Source: Clostridiales bacterium (GTDB lineage: Bacteria; Bacillota; Clostridia; Oscillospirales; Acutalibacteraceae). From it: a stretch of 64,000 nt of DNA. The stretch covers positions 1 to 64,000 of the forward strand of contig DXXG01000015.1 in NCBI GenBank assembly GCA_019416455.1. The letters run 5' to 3'. The translations under genes were made by a program, and so were the position numbers. A model generated the notes under the pieces. It was not told the DNA's origin. It searched no databases and worked only from the letters and a program-made list of their open reading frames with translations. Shown piece by piece: positions 18,499-27,567 of the stretch (position 1 is the stretch's first letter; every line of letters begins with the position of its first letter).

Positions 18499-20733
18499 AT
18501 GGCAAAAAAACGACAGCAGCCCGCTCGGGGCGGATCCTCCAAGATGCAGGGCTTTATCGCTGGAGCGGGAGAGATCGTCCAGCAGGACATCAGCGACACC
18601 TTACGGCAGAATTTCATGCCCTACGCCATGAGCGTCATCATGTCTCGGGCCATCCCGGAGATCGACGGCTTCAAGCCTTCCCACCGGAAACTGCTTTACA
18701 CCATGTACAAGATGGGCCTTCTAGGTTCTGCCAGGACCAAGAGCGCCAACATCGTGGGCCAGACCATGAAACTGAACCCCCACGGCGACGCCGCTATCTA
18801 CGACACCATGGTGCGTCTCTCCCGCGGGTATGAGGCCCTTTTGCACCCCTATGTGGACTCCAAGGGCAACTTCGGTAAGTTCTATTCCCGGGACATGGCC
18901 TGGGCCGCCTCCCGATACACAGAGGCAAGGCTGGACCCTATCTGCAAGGAACTGTTCCAGGACATCGACAAGGACACCGTGGACTTTGTGGACAACTACG
19001 ACAGCACCATGAAGGAACCCACCCTGCTGCCAGCCACCTTCCCCAGCGTGCTGGTCAACGCCAATACGGGCATCGCCGTGGGCATGGCCAGCAACATCTG
19101 TCCCTTCAACTTGGCAGAGGTGTGCCGCACCACCATCGCCTTGATCCGTGACCCGGAAGCGGACTTGTTCCAGACAATGCAGGCTCCCGATTTCCCCGGC
19201 GGCGGGCAGATTTTGTTCGACCGGGACCAGATGGGGAGCATCTACCAGACGGGTCGGGGCAGTTTCCGGGTGCGCTGCCGCTATACCTACGACAAGAGCG
19301 CCAACTGCATCGACGTGACCCAGATCCCGCCTACCACCACCATCGAAGTGATCGTGGAGCGGGTCATCGACCTGGTGAAGCAGGGGAAGATCAAGGAGAT
19401 CGCAGACATCCGAGACGAGACAGGTCTGGACGGCTTGAAGATCACCATTGACTTGAAGCGGGGCACCGATCCCGACAAGCTGATGCAGAAGCTCTACAAG
19501 CTCACCACCCTGGAAGACAGCTTCGCCTGTAACTTTAACGTGCTCATCGGGGGGACCCCCCGTGTGTTGGGAGTGCGGGAGCTTTTGGAGGAGTGGACGG
19601 CTTTCCGGGTGGAATGTGTCCGCCGCCGCACGTATTTCGACCTGAACAAGAAAAAGGAAAAGCTCCACCTGCTGCAAGGTTTGCAGGTGATCCTGCTGGA
19701 TATCGACAAAGCTATCCGCATCGTCCGGGAGACGGAAGAGGAAGCCGAAGTGGTGCCCAACCTGATGATCGGCTTCGGTATCGACCAGACCCAGGCGGAG
19801 TACGTGGCGGAGATCAAACTGCGCCACTTGAACCGTGAGTATATCTTAAAGCGCACCCAGGAGATCGAGGAGCTGGAAAAAGCCATCGCAGAATTGGAGA
19901 GCATCCTCAGCTCCAAAGCCAAGGTGAAGAGCATCATCGTCAAGGAGCTGGAAGAAGTGGCCCAGAAATACGGCCAGCCCCGCCGGTCCATGATCCTCTA
20001 CGCCGACGAGGTGGAAGAGGTGGAGATCACCGAGGAGGTGCCGGAGTACCCGGTGAACCTGTTCTTCACCAAGGAAGGTTACTTCAAGAAGATCACTCCC
20101 CAGTCCCTGCGGATGAGCGGGGAACAGAAACTGAAAGAAGGGGACGAGATCGCTCAGCAGATGGAGGAGCAAAACAGCGCCGAGCTGCTGTTCTTCTCCG
20201 ACAAGTGTCAGGTCTATAAGATGAAGGCCAGCGATTTCGCCGACACCAAGGCCAGCGTCCTTGGCGAGTATATCCCCGCCAAAGCCCAGATGGACGAAAA
20301 CGAGCGAGCGGTGTATATGGCTGTCACCCATGAGTACGACGGGTATATGCTGTTCTTCTTTGAGAACGGCAAGGTGGCCAAGGTGGATATGAGCGCTTAC
20401 CAGACAAAGCAGAACCGGAAAAAACTGCTGAACGCTTACAGTGACAAGTCGCCCTTGACGGTGGCGCTGTACGTGAAGGAGGATCAGGAAATGCTTCTCA
20501 CTGCTTCCTCCGGCCGGATGCTGCTGTTCCACACCGGGCTCATCCAGCCCAAAACCACTAAAAACACCCAGGGTGTTCAGGCCATGAACTTGAAAAAAGG
20601 TCAGCGGCTCATGAACGTCCAACTGTATCAGGAAGGGATGCTGAAGAATCCCAACCGCTACAAAAAAAATCTTCCCGCTCTGGGCGCGCTGCCCGATGGA
20701 GAGGAAAATACCGGAGAGCAGCTGAAGCTGTGA
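18499..20733 (+). CDS. parC: Type IIA topoisomerase cleavage subunit (ParC/GyrA-like, divergent)
   Basis: The 744-aa protein carries the DNA cleavage core, with the catalytic tyrosine at Tyr140 (AASRYTEARL), a coiled coil with IxxRxxE-like repeats around 430-480, and a beta-pinwheel C-terminal domain. No QRRGGKG-type GyrA box is seen in that domain, which argues against supercoiling activity. The position matching quinolone-determining Ser83 of E. coli GyrA is Ala98 (HGDAAIYD). The gene starts 22 bp after parE with AGAAGGAGGAAAAC upstream. It ends in an intrinsic terminator. Confidence 0.85.
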   Translation: MAKKRQQPARGGSSKMQGFIAGAGEIVQQDISDTLRQNFMPYAMSVIMSRAIPEIDGFKPSHRKLLYTMYKMGLLGSARTKSANIVGQTMKLNPHGDAAIYDTMVRLSRGYEALLHPYVDSKGNFGKFYSRDMAWAASRYTEARLDPICKELFQDIDKDTVDFVDNYDSTMKEPTLLPATFPSVLVNANTGIAVGMASNICPFNLAEVCRTTIALIRDPEADLFQTMQAPDFPGGGQILFDRDQMGSIYQTGRGSFRVRCRYTYDKSANCIDVTQIPPTTTIEVIVERVIDLVKQGKIKEIADIRDETGLDGLKITIDLKRGTDPDKLMQKLYKLTTLEDSFACNFNVLIGGTPRVLGVRELLEEWTAFRVECVRRRTYFDLNKKKEKLHLLQGLQVILLDIDKAIRIVRETEEEAEVVPNLMIGFGIDQTQAEYVAEIKLRHLNREYILKRTQEIEELEKAIAELESILSSKAKVKSIIVKELEEVAQKYGQPRRSMILYADEVEEVEITEEVPEYPVNLFFTKEGYFKKITPQSLRMSGEQKLKEGDEIAQQMEEQNSAELLFFSDKCQVYKMKASDFADTKASVLGEYIPAKAQMDENERAVYMAVTHEYDGYMLFFFENGKVAKVDMSAYQTKQNRKKLLNAYSDKSPLTVALYVKEDQEMLLTASSGRMLLFHTGLIQPKTTKNTQGVQAMNLKKGQRLMNVQLYQEGMLKNPNRYKKNLPALGALPDGEENTGEQLKL

Positions 20734-20746
20734 CACCAGATTCTTC

Positions 20747-20784
20747 AGGGACATGCCGTTATTTTTCCGGCGTGTCCCTTTTTA
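20747..20784 (+). terminator. Terminator of the parE-parC operon
   Basis: AGGGACATGCCG (20747-20758) pairs with CGGCGTGTCCCT (20768-20779), followed by TTTT. Confidence 0.85.
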
Positions 20785-20820
20785 TGTCAAAAAATTGAAA
20801 GTGGGAAAGAATATTTTCCC

Positions 20821-20849
20821 TTGCGGATTGTCCCGGTTTTAGGTATGAT
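20821..20849 (+). promoter_or_regulatory. Promoter of the GH43 gene
   Basis: TTGCGG (20821-20826) and TATGAT (20844-20849) lie 17 bp apart. An AGGGAGG ribosome binding site follows at 20865-20871. Confidence 0.65.
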
Positions 20850-20879
20850 GAAAGTAGAATTTTTAGGGAGGAATGTGCT

Positions 20880-22418
20880 ATGAAATACCGCAATCCGCTG
20901 CTTCCCGGCTTTTACCCGGACCCCAGTGTCTGCCGTGTGGGGGAGGACTATTACCTGGTCAACAGCTCTTTCGAGTTCTTCCCCGGAGTGCCTCTGTGGC
21001 ACAGCCGGGACATGGTAAACTGGGAGTCTTTGGGTTATGTGCTCACTCGCCGCAGCCAGCTGGAGCTGGATGGTTCCCGAGTGTCCGGGGGAATTTTCGC
21101 CCCCACCATCCGTTTCCACAACGGGAAGTATTACATGATCACCACCAACGTCACCCACGGAGGAAACTTTGTGGTCACTGCCGACGACCCCAAGGGTCCT
21201 TGGTCCGAGCCGGTATGGATCGACCAGGGTGGCATTGATCCCTCCCTGTTCTGGGACGAGGACGGCAAAGTTTACATGCAGCGCACCCATACGGACGACC
21301 AGGGGATGCAGTGTATCGGCCAGTTTGAGGTAGACCTGGAAACAGGCAAGGTGCTGTCTGAGGTGCGGCCTATTTGGTACGGCACCGGCGGCAAGTGCCC
21401 CGAAGGTCCCCATATCTACAAGATTTTCGGCAAATACTACCTGATGATTGCCGAGGGCGGTACGGAGTACGGCCACATGGAGACCATCGCCCGCAGCGAC
21501 TCTATTTGGGGTCCCTTTGAAAGCTGCCCCCGCAATCCCATCCTGACCCATCGGAACCTGAATCCCCGGAACGGAGAAGCTCAGGGTCTGGGTCATGCCG
21601 ACCTGGTGGAGGACGGAAAGGGTAACTGGTGGATGGTATTCCACGGCATCCGTCCCTCTCAGTTCATGCTCCATCACATGGGACGGGAGACCATGCTGGC
21701 CCCTGTCACGTGGGATGAAGAAGGCTGGCCTGTGGTGGGCGAAGGCAAGCCCATCCAGTGGGAGATGGAAGGCCCCGGCGTTCCGGAGCAGACCCTGCCC
21801 GATGGTTTCGCGGTCCAGAATACTTTCGTTCAGGAGGATGACTTCACCACCGCCAAGGAGCTTTCTCCTCTGTGGTCCTATCTGCGCAACCCCTATGAGG
21901 AAAACTACCAGCTGGACCAGGGCCTGATCCTCACCGCTGGGAAAGACGACCTGGAAAGCCTTGGGTCTCCCACCTTCTTGGGGCGTCGTCAGCAGCATTT
22001 CGATGCCACCGTGAAGACCGTGATGGAGTTCGCTCCTCAAAGCGAGAAGGCGGAAGCTGGTCTCACGGTGTTCCATACCAAGGATCACCACTATGATCTG
22101 GTGGTCACCCGGAGAGAAGGAAAACGGGTAGCGTTCCTGCGTCGGCGCAGCGCTGATATGCTGGTGGAGTCCCAGCCTGTGTTCCTGCCGGAAGAGGGCA
22201 AGCTGACCCTCACCATCCAGGCGGGCCGTTTGGCTTTTGAGTTCTTCGTTCAGACGGAGGGGGGCGAACCTCAGTCCTTGGGAACAGCCTCCACGCAGCT
22301 CATCTCCACTGAGTGCATGATCTGCACCTTCACCGGATGCTTCTTTGGCATGTACTGCCAGGGAGAGCCCGGCGCGAAGGCCACATTTGAACAGTTTTCT
22401 TACCGGCCCCAGGCGTGA
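20880..22418 (+). CDS. GH43 family beta-xylosidase / alpha-L-arabinofuranosidase
   Basis: This 512-aa cytosolic-looking enzyme (no signal peptide) belongs to GH43, which trims xylo-oligosaccharides or arabinose side chains. The five-bladed propeller shows the catalytic base Asp14 (NPLLPGFYPDPS), a pKa-modulating Asp in GGIDPSLFWDEDG, and the catalytic acid Glu175 (CPEGPHIYK). The C-terminal 200 residues form the extra beta-sandwich seen in subfamilies such as GH43_11/12 (PTFLGRRQQH). It is a single-gene unit bounded by terminators, with its own promoter. No regulator or transporter is adjacent. Confidence 0.9.
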   Translation: MKYRNPLLPGFYPDPSVCRVGEDYYLVNSSFEFFPGVPLWHSRDMVNWESLGYVLTRRSQLELDGSRVSGGIFAPTIRFHNGKYYMITTNVTHGGNFVVTADDPKGPWSEPVWIDQGGIDPSLFWDEDGKVYMQRTHTDDQGMQCIGQFEVDLETGKVLSEVRPIWYGTGGKCPEGPHIYKIFGKYYLMIAEGGTEYGHMETIARSDSIWGPFESCPRNPILTHRNLNPRNGEAQGLGHADLVEDGKGNWWMVFHGIRPSQFMLHHMGRETMLAPVTWDEEGWPVVGEGKPIQWEMEGPGVPEQTLPDGFAVQNTFVQEDDFTTAKELSPLWSYLRNPYEENYQLDQGLILTAGKDDLESLGSPTFLGRRQQHFDATVKTVMEFAPQSEKAEAGLTVFHTKDHHYDLVVTRREGKRVAFLRRRSADMLVESQPVFLPEEGKLTLTIQAGRLAFEFFVQTEGGEPQSLGTASTQLISTECMICTFTGCFFGMYCQGEPGAKATFEQFSYRPQA

Positions 22419-22439
22419 GCGGGCCGATAACAGGACGGG

Positions 22440-22474
22440 AAAAAGGGAAGGAGCAAGGGCTCCTTCCCTTTTTC
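22440..22474. terminator. Strong intrinsic terminator after GH43
   Basis: AAAAAGGGAAGGAGC pairs with GCTCCTTCCCTTTTT around a short loop. Confidence 0.88.
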
Positions 22475-22501
22475 AATAGGTGACAATAGGGGGAAATTCC
22501 C

Positions 22502-22530
22502 TTTACCCCAAAAGCGGTTTGTGCTATAAT
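22502..22530 (+). promoter_or_regulatory. Promoter of the ruvCAB operon
   Basis: TTTACC (22502-22507) and a perfect TATAAT (22525-22530) are 17 bp apart, 32 bp before ruvC. Confidence 0.65.
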
Positions 22531-22562
22531 AATACGGATATTCTATCGGGGAGGGGAGAATT

Positions 22563-23087
22563 TTGCGGATCCTTGGGATCGATCCTGGTTATGCCATTGT
22601 GGGCTACGGCGTCATTGAGACAAGCGGCGGCAGATACCGTCCTTTGGAATACGGCGCTATCACCACGGCCGCTGGGGAGGATTTCGGCTTGCGGCTGGAG
22701 GAAATCTACCAGGGCATGAATGAGATCCTCACAAGGCTCTCCCCTCAGGCTGCCTCCGTGGAAAAGCTGTACTTCACCAACAACAAGACCACGGGTATCG
22801 GAGTGGCGGAGGCACGTGGGGTCATCCTGCTGGCTTTGGCCCAGGCGGGGGTGCCCTTGTACGAGTACACTCCCATGCAGGTGAAGCAAGCGGTCACCGG
22901 TTACGGCAAAGCCTTGAAGCCCCAGGTCCAGGAGATGACCCGGCGGCTGTTGTGCCTGGAAAAGGTGCCCAAGCCTGACGATACCGCCGACGCCCTGGCC
23001 TTGGCGATCTGTCACGGACAGGCGGCGGGCTCGCCTTTGCGGCGGGTGCTGCTGCAAAGGGGGCACAAGCCGGATCAGGTGATCTGA
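22563..23087 (+). CDS. ruvC: Holliday junction endonuclease RuvC
   Basis: RuvC (174 aa) cuts Holliday junctions symmetrically. The RNase H-like fold starts with ILGIDPGYAIVGYG (catalytic Asp7), followed by VEKLYFTNNKTT (Glu about 66) and a final acidic cluster DDTADALALAICH near 138-150. The TTG start at 22563 follows GAGGGGAG. It heads the ruvC-ruvA-ruvB operon. Confidence 0.95.
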   Translation: MRILGIDPGYAIVGYGVIETSGGRYRPLEYGAITTAAGEDFGLRLEEIYQGMNEILTRLSPQAASVEKLYFTNNKTTGIGVAEARGVILLALAQAGVPLYEYTPMQVKQAVTGYGKALKPQVQEMTRRLLCLEKVPKPDDTADALALAICHGQAAGSPLRRVLLQRGHKPDQVI

Positions 23088-23118
23088 ACCCGGCCATAAA
23101 ACGGGAAGGAGATATCCC

Positions 23119-23724
23119 ATGATATACAGCGTCACAGGAACTTTAGTAGTTACCGAGCCGGGAGCGGCGGTGGTAGACGTAGGAGGCGTGGCCTTCCGGT
23201 GCATGACTTCCATGAACACCTTGCGCAGTCTCCCCAAGCTCTCGGAAAAGACCACTTTATACACGTATCTGAACGTCCGGGAGGACGCACTGGATCTGTT
23301 CGGCTTTGCCACCAAGGGGGAACTTTCCTGCTTCAGGCTGCTGACGTCTATCAGCGGAGTGGGGCCCAAGGTGGGGCTTGCCATTTTGTCCCAGCTCACC
23401 CCGGAGGACGTGGCCTTGGCTGCCGCCGCGGGAGACGCCAAGCGTTTCACCAAGGCAAATGGCGTTGGACCGAAGCTGGCCCAGCGGATCGTGCTGGAGT
23501 TGAAAGATAAGGTGAAGGACTTGTCCGGCGGAGCGCCTTTGGAGGGAATGCCGGAGCCGGGCGGGCCTTCCGCTTCGGGAAACGCCGCCCAGGCGGTGGG
23601 CGCTTTGGTGACCCTGGGCTATTCCGCCAGCGAAGCTGCTGCCGCTGTGGGAAGGCTGGATTCCACCCTTCCCCCGGAGGAACTGATCCGTTTGGCCTTA
23701 AAGGGCTTTGGCAGCAACAAGTGA
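23119..23724 (+). CDS. ruvA: Holliday junction branch migration protein RuvA
   Basis: The 201-aa protein begins with the OB-fold MIYSVTGTLV, has two helix-hairpin-helix motifs (LLTSISGVGPKVGLAILS and FTKANGVGPKLAQRIVLELK), and a C-terminal domain (AVGALVTLGYSASEAAAAV) that contacts RuvB. GGAAGGAGAT gives the ribosome binding site. Confidence 0.95.
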   Translation: MIYSVTGTLVVTEPGAAVVDVGGVAFRCMTSMNTLRSLPKLSEKTTLYTYLNVREDALDLFGFATKGELSCFRLLTSISGVGPKVGLAILSQLTPEDVALAAAAGDAKRFTKANGVGPKLAQRIVLELKDKVKDLSGGAPLEGMPEPGGPSASGNAAQAVGALVTLGYSASEAAAAVGRLDSTLPPEELIRLALKGFGSNK

Positions 23725-23762
23725 CCGTTCTGTAAAGGGAGATAACGAAAGGAGGAATCGTC

Positions 23763-24851
23763 ATGCCTGTGGAGCCTTACGGCGGGAAAACGGATTGGGA
23801 CGACGACCTGGACTTTGAAAACCGCATGATGGAACCGGGCTACACTCCGGAGGACCAGGCAGTGGAGAATCCTCTGCGTCCCCGGACCTTTTCTGAATAT
23901 GTGGGTCAGGACAAAGTTAAGGAGAACTTGAAAATCTATATCGAGGCTGCCAAGAGCCGGAAGGAATCCTTGGACCACGTGCTGCTTTACGGCCCTCCCG
24001 GTCTGGGCAAGACCACCTTGGCAGGGATCGTGGCCAACGAGTTGGGAGTGAACCTGCGGATCACCAGCGGTCCCGCTATTGAGAAGCCGGGTGATCTGGC
24101 GGCTCTGCTCACCAACCTGAGTCCGGGGGATGTGCTGTTCATCGACGAGGTCCACCGCCTGCCCCGCACCGTGGAGGAGATCCTTTACCCGGCCATGGAG
24201 GATTTCGCGCTGGACATTATCACCGGCAAAGGCCAAATGGCGGCTTCCTACCATTTGCCCCTGCCCAAGTTCACCTTGGTGGGGGCCACTACTCGAGCCG
24301 GACAGCTTTCCGCTCCTCTCCGGGACCGGTTCGGCGTAGTGCTGCGGCTGGAACTGTATTCTCCCCAGGAACTGGGGAAGATCGTGGCACGCAGCGCCGG
24401 GATCCTGCGGGCCCAGATCGATGCGGATGCCGCCTTGGAGATCGCGTCCCGTTCCCGGGGCACTCCCCGTATCGCCAACCGGCTCTTAAAGCGAGTGCGG
24501 GATTTCGCCGAGGTGATGAGCGGCGGAGTCATCACTCTGAACACCGCCAAGATCGCCCTGGACCGGATGGAGATCGACGAACTGGGCCTGGATGCCAGCG
24601 ACCGGAATATGCTCCGGGCCATTATTGAGAATTATAACGGCGGCCCTGTGGGTCTGGAGACCTTGGCCGCGGTCATCGGAGAGGAAGCCGTCACTATCGA
24701 GGACGTAAACGAGCCTTACCTGATGCAGATCGGATTCCTTACCCGCACGCCCCGGGGACGCTGCGCAACCGCGGCGGCGTACCTGCACTTGGGATTCCCG
24801 GTGCCCGGCAGATTGCGGGACGAGGATCAGCTCACCCTGAACGGGGAATGA
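23763..24851 (+). CDS. ruvB: Holliday junction helicase RuvB
   Basis: RuvB (362 aa) is the AAA+ motor for branch migration. Walker A GPPGLGKT lies near residue 78, Walker B DEVHRL near 130, then GATTRAGQLSAPLRDRFG, and a C-terminal winged helix with TPRGRCAT. A roughly 20-residue acidic N-terminal extension precedes the usual LRPRTFSEYVGQ start. It ends the ruvCAB operon; the next gene follows after 36 bp. Confidence 0.96.
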   Translation: MPVEPYGGKTDWDDDLDFENRMMEPGYTPEDQAVENPLRPRTFSEYVGQDKVKENLKIYIEAAKSRKESLDHVLLYGPPGLGKTTLAGIVANELGVNLRITSGPAIEKPGDLAALLTNLSPGDVLFIDEVHRLPRTVEEILYPAMEDFALDIITGKGQMAASYHLPLPKFTLVGATTRAGQLSAPLRDRFGVVLRLELYSPQELGKIVARSAGILRAQIDADAALEIASRSRGTPRIANRLLKRVRDFAEVMSGGVITLNTAKIALDRMEIDELGLDASDRNMLRAIIENYNGGPVGLETLAAVIGEEAVTIEDVNEPYLMQIGFLTRTPRGRCATAAAYLHLGFPVPGRLRDEDQLTLNGE

Positions 24852-24887
24852 ATAGAAACGTAGTACAGAAAAGAAAGGCGGAGAGCC

Positions 24888-25763
24888 ATGCGTACGGCAC
24901 AATGGCAGGACTATGAGCTCATCGATACCCTGGAAGGGGAGCGTTTGGAACGGTGGGGGGACATCCTCCTGATCCGGCCGGACCCTCAGATCATTTGGTC
25001 GGGGGAGCGGACCGATCCCCGGTGGAGAAAAGCCCATGCCCGGTATCAGCGGTCCAGTTCCGGCGGGGGCAAGTGGACGGAATTTCAAAAGGTCCCCCCT
25101 GTGTGGAAGATCCAGTGGGAGGGCCTTACTTTCCGGTTAAAGACCATGGGATTCAAACATACGGGCATTTTCCCAGAACAGGCGGTGAACTGGAAGTTCG
25201 CCATGGAGAAGATCCGCAATGCAAACCGTTCTCCGGAGGACCCGGTGCGGGTGCTGAACTTGTTCGGCTACACTGGCGCCGCCACCCTGGCCTGTATGAA
25301 AGCCGGCGCCGTGGTGACCCACGTGGACGCCAGCAAAGGAATGGTCCAGTGGGCCAAAGAGAACGCTCAGGCCAGCGGCTTGGCGGACCGTCCGGTGCGG
25401 TGGCTGGTGGACGACTGCGTGAAGTTTGTCCAGCGGGAGCAGCGCCGGGGCCGCACCTATGACGGCATCATCATGGACCCGCCCTCCTATGGCCGGGGAC
25501 CCGGGGGCGAAGTGTGGAAGCTGGAAGAGCAGCTCTATGGGCTCATCGATATGTGCGTGCCCATTTTGAGTGAGAAGCCCCTGTTCTTTATTTTGAACTC
25601 CTACACCACAGGGCTTTCCCCCTCGGTGATGGAATATCTGCTGGGAGTGCTTTTGCAGAAGCGCTTCGGCGGAAAGATCAGCTCTGACGAGATCGGTCTG
25701 CCGGTCACCAGCACAGGGCTTACTCTCCCCTGCGGCAGCACCGCTATTTGGGAGAGCAAGTAA
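24888..25763 (+). CDS. Class I SAM-dependent RNA methyltransferase (RlmI/RlmK-like family)
   Basis: This 291-aa protein has a Rossmann methyltransferase core: SAM motif VLNLFGYTGAATLACMKAGA (about 121-140), motif II VTHVDAS, and the catalytic-type DPPSYGRG (about 202). These are features of the COG1092 rRNA large-subunit methyltransferases, although the N-terminal PUA domain of RlmI is missing and the first 100 residues are a different small domain. The target base is not evident. Codon context and the 36-bp gap suggest co-transcription with ruvB. Confidence 0.75.
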   Translation: MRTAQWQDYELIDTLEGERLERWGDILLIRPDPQIIWSGERTDPRWRKAHARYQRSSSGGGKWTEFQKVPPVWKIQWEGLTFRLKTMGFKHTGIFPEQAVNWKFAMEKIRNANRSPEDPVRVLNLFGYTGAATLACMKAGAVVTHVDASKGMVQWAKENAQASGLADRPVRWLVDDCVKFVQREQRRGRTYDGIIMDPPSYGRGPGGEVWKLEEQLYGLIDMCVPILSEKPLFFILNSYTTGLSPSVMEYLLGVLLQKRFGGKISSDEIGLPVTSTGLTLPCGSTAIWESK

Positions 25764-25817
25764 AAGAAGCCTTTATGCCGCGCCGCGGTGGGAATTTTTG
25801 TTTCGAGGTGATTTTCC

Positions 25818-26669
25818 ATGTCCTTTATCCAGGCACAGCAAGTGCGTTTTTCCTACGATGCCGAAACAGTGGACGCCAGAGAGGTGCTCCACGGTGTGGA
25901 TCTTTCCATTGAAGAAGGGGAATTCGTGGCTTTGCTGGGGCATAACGGCTGCGGGAAATCCACCATGGCCAAGCTGTTCAACGGGATGCTGATCCCCACG
26001 GCGGGGAAAGTCCTGGTAGGCGGTATCGATACCAGCGTGGAGGAGACTCAGCTGGACGTTCGCCGTCAGGTGGGCCTGGTGCTGCAAAACCCCGACAACC
26101 AGCTGGTAGCGGGCGTGGTGGAAGAGGATGTGGCCTTTGGCCCGGAGAACTTGGGCGTCCCGCCGGAGGAGATCCGCCGCCGGGTAGACGAGGCCCTAAA
26201 GGCTGTGGACATGTACGAGTACCGGGAACATGCCCCCCATAAACTGTCCGGCGGACAGAAGCAGCGAGTGGCCATCGCGGGGATCATCGCCATGGAGACA
26301 AAGTGTATCGTCCTGGACGAGCCCACCGCCATGCTGGACCCCCGAGGCCGGACGGAAGTGATGGAGACTATCCAGCGGCTGAATCGGGAGAAGGGCATCA
26401 CCATTGTGCTCATCACCCACTACATGGACGAAGCGGTCCAGGCGGGCCGGGTGGTTGTGATGGACGAGGGGAACGTTCTGCGGGACGGCACTCCCCGAGA
26501 GGTGTTCTCCGATGTGGAGTTTTTGAAGCGCCACGATCTGGACGTGCCTCAGGCCACGGAGCTTGCCTACCGGCTCTCGGCGGCAGGGATCAAGCTGCCG
26601 GAGATGCCCTTAAGCGTGGAGGAGTGCGTGAAGATGTTCCGGCGTTACCTGCGCATGGAGACTCATTGA
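25818..26669 (+). CDS. ecfA1: Energy-coupling factor transporter ATPase EcfA1
   Basis: The protein (283 aa) is one of two ATPases driving ECF-type vitamin and metal importers. Walker A GHNGCGKST (about 42), Q-loop LVLQNPDNQLV, signature LSGGQKQRVAIAG (about 145) and Walker B CIVLDEPTAMLDP are intact. The EcfA1-specific C-terminal helix follows. Its start has GAGGTGAT upstream. The three genes ecfA1, ecfA2 and ecfT form an operon without a linked S component, so this is a shared (group II) energising module. Confidence 0.94.
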   Translation: MSFIQAQQVRFSYDAETVDAREVLHGVDLSIEEGEFVALLGHNGCGKSTMAKLFNGMLIPTAGKVLVGGIDTSVEETQLDVRRQVGLVLQNPDNQLVAGVVEEDVAFGPENLGVPPEEIRRRVDEALKAVDMYEYREHAPHKLSGGQKQRVAIAGIIAMETKCIVLDEPTAMLDPRGRTEVMETIQRLNREKGITIVLITHYMDEAVQAGRVVVMDEGNVLRDGTPREVFSDVEFLKRHDLDVPQATELAYRLSAAGIKLPEMPLSVEECVKMFRRYLRMETH

Positions 26670-26700
26670 AAACAGCGGGAAAGGAAAGGGGAAACGAGTT

Positions 26701-27567
26701 TTGGCGATTCTAGAAACCAAGGAGCTGGTCTATCGGTACAGCCCCGGCACACCCTTTGAAAAGACCGCTGTGGACCAGGTGTCCATCCAGGTGGAGAAAG
26801 GGGAGTTCTTGGGAGTCATCGGCCATACGGGCAGCGGCAAGTCCACCTTGATCCAAATGCTTAACGGCCTTTTGCGGCCCACCTCCGGTCAGGTCCTGCT
26901 GGACGGGAAGGACATCTGGGCCGAACCCAAGAAGATCCGCCAAGTGCGCTTCAAGGTGGGCATGGTGTTCCAGTATCCGGAATACCAGCTCTTTGAGGAG
27001 ACGGTGCTGAAAGACATCATGTTCGGCCCCAAAAACAAGGGATTGTCTGACCAAGAAGCGGAGGAGCGGGCACGGGAGGCGGCTCATTTTACTGGTTTGA
27101 AGGAGGAGCTGCTGGAGAAATCCCCCTTTGAGCTTTCCGGTGGCGAGAAGCGCCGGGCAGCTATCGCCGGGGTCATCGCCATGGACCCGGACGTGCTGAT
27201 CCTAGACGAGCCCACCGCGGGCTTGGACCCTCGGGGCCGTGACGTGCTGCTGGCCCAGATCACTCAGTACCATAAAGCCAGAGGGAATACGGTGCTGCTG
27301 GTTTCCCATAGCATGGAGGACATTGGCCGCACCGCTGACCGGATCTTAGTGATGAACCGCAGCCACGCCGCCATGCTGGACACCACGAAAAACGTGTTTG
27401 CCCGTGGCCCGGAGCTGGAAGCCATGGGCCTGCGGGTGCCCCAGATCACCAAGATCTTGCAGGAGCTGAAAAAGCTAGGCCTGCCCGTGGGCGACTCCAC
27501 CCTGACGGTAGACGACGCTCTGCACCAGCTCATCCCCATTTTGAAGCGGAAGGAGGAGCTGCGATGA
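26701..27567 (+). CDS. ecfA2: Energy-coupling factor transporter ATPase EcfA2
   Basis: This second ECF ATPase (288 aa) has Walker A GHTGSGKST (about 42), Q-loop MVFQYPEYQLFEE, signature LSGGEKRRAAIAG and Walker B VLILDEPTAGLDP. The VFQYPEYQLFE segment is typical of EcfA2. It starts with TTG after GAAAGGGGAAACG. Its last 4 bases overlap ecfT. Confidence 0.94.
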   Translation: MAILETKELVYRYSPGTPFEKTAVDQVSIQVEKGEFLGVIGHTGSGKSTLIQMLNGLLRPTSGQVLLDGKDIWAEPKKIRQVRFKVGMVFQYPEYQLFEETVLKDIMFGPKNKGLSDQEAEERAREAAHFTGLKEELLEKSPFELSGGEKRRAAIAGVIAMDPDVLILDEPTAGLDPRGRDVLLAQITQYHKARGNTVLLVSHSMEDIGRTADRILVMNRSHAAMLDTTKNVFARGPELEAMGLRVPQITKILQELKKLGLPVGDSTLTVDDALHQLIPILKRKEELR

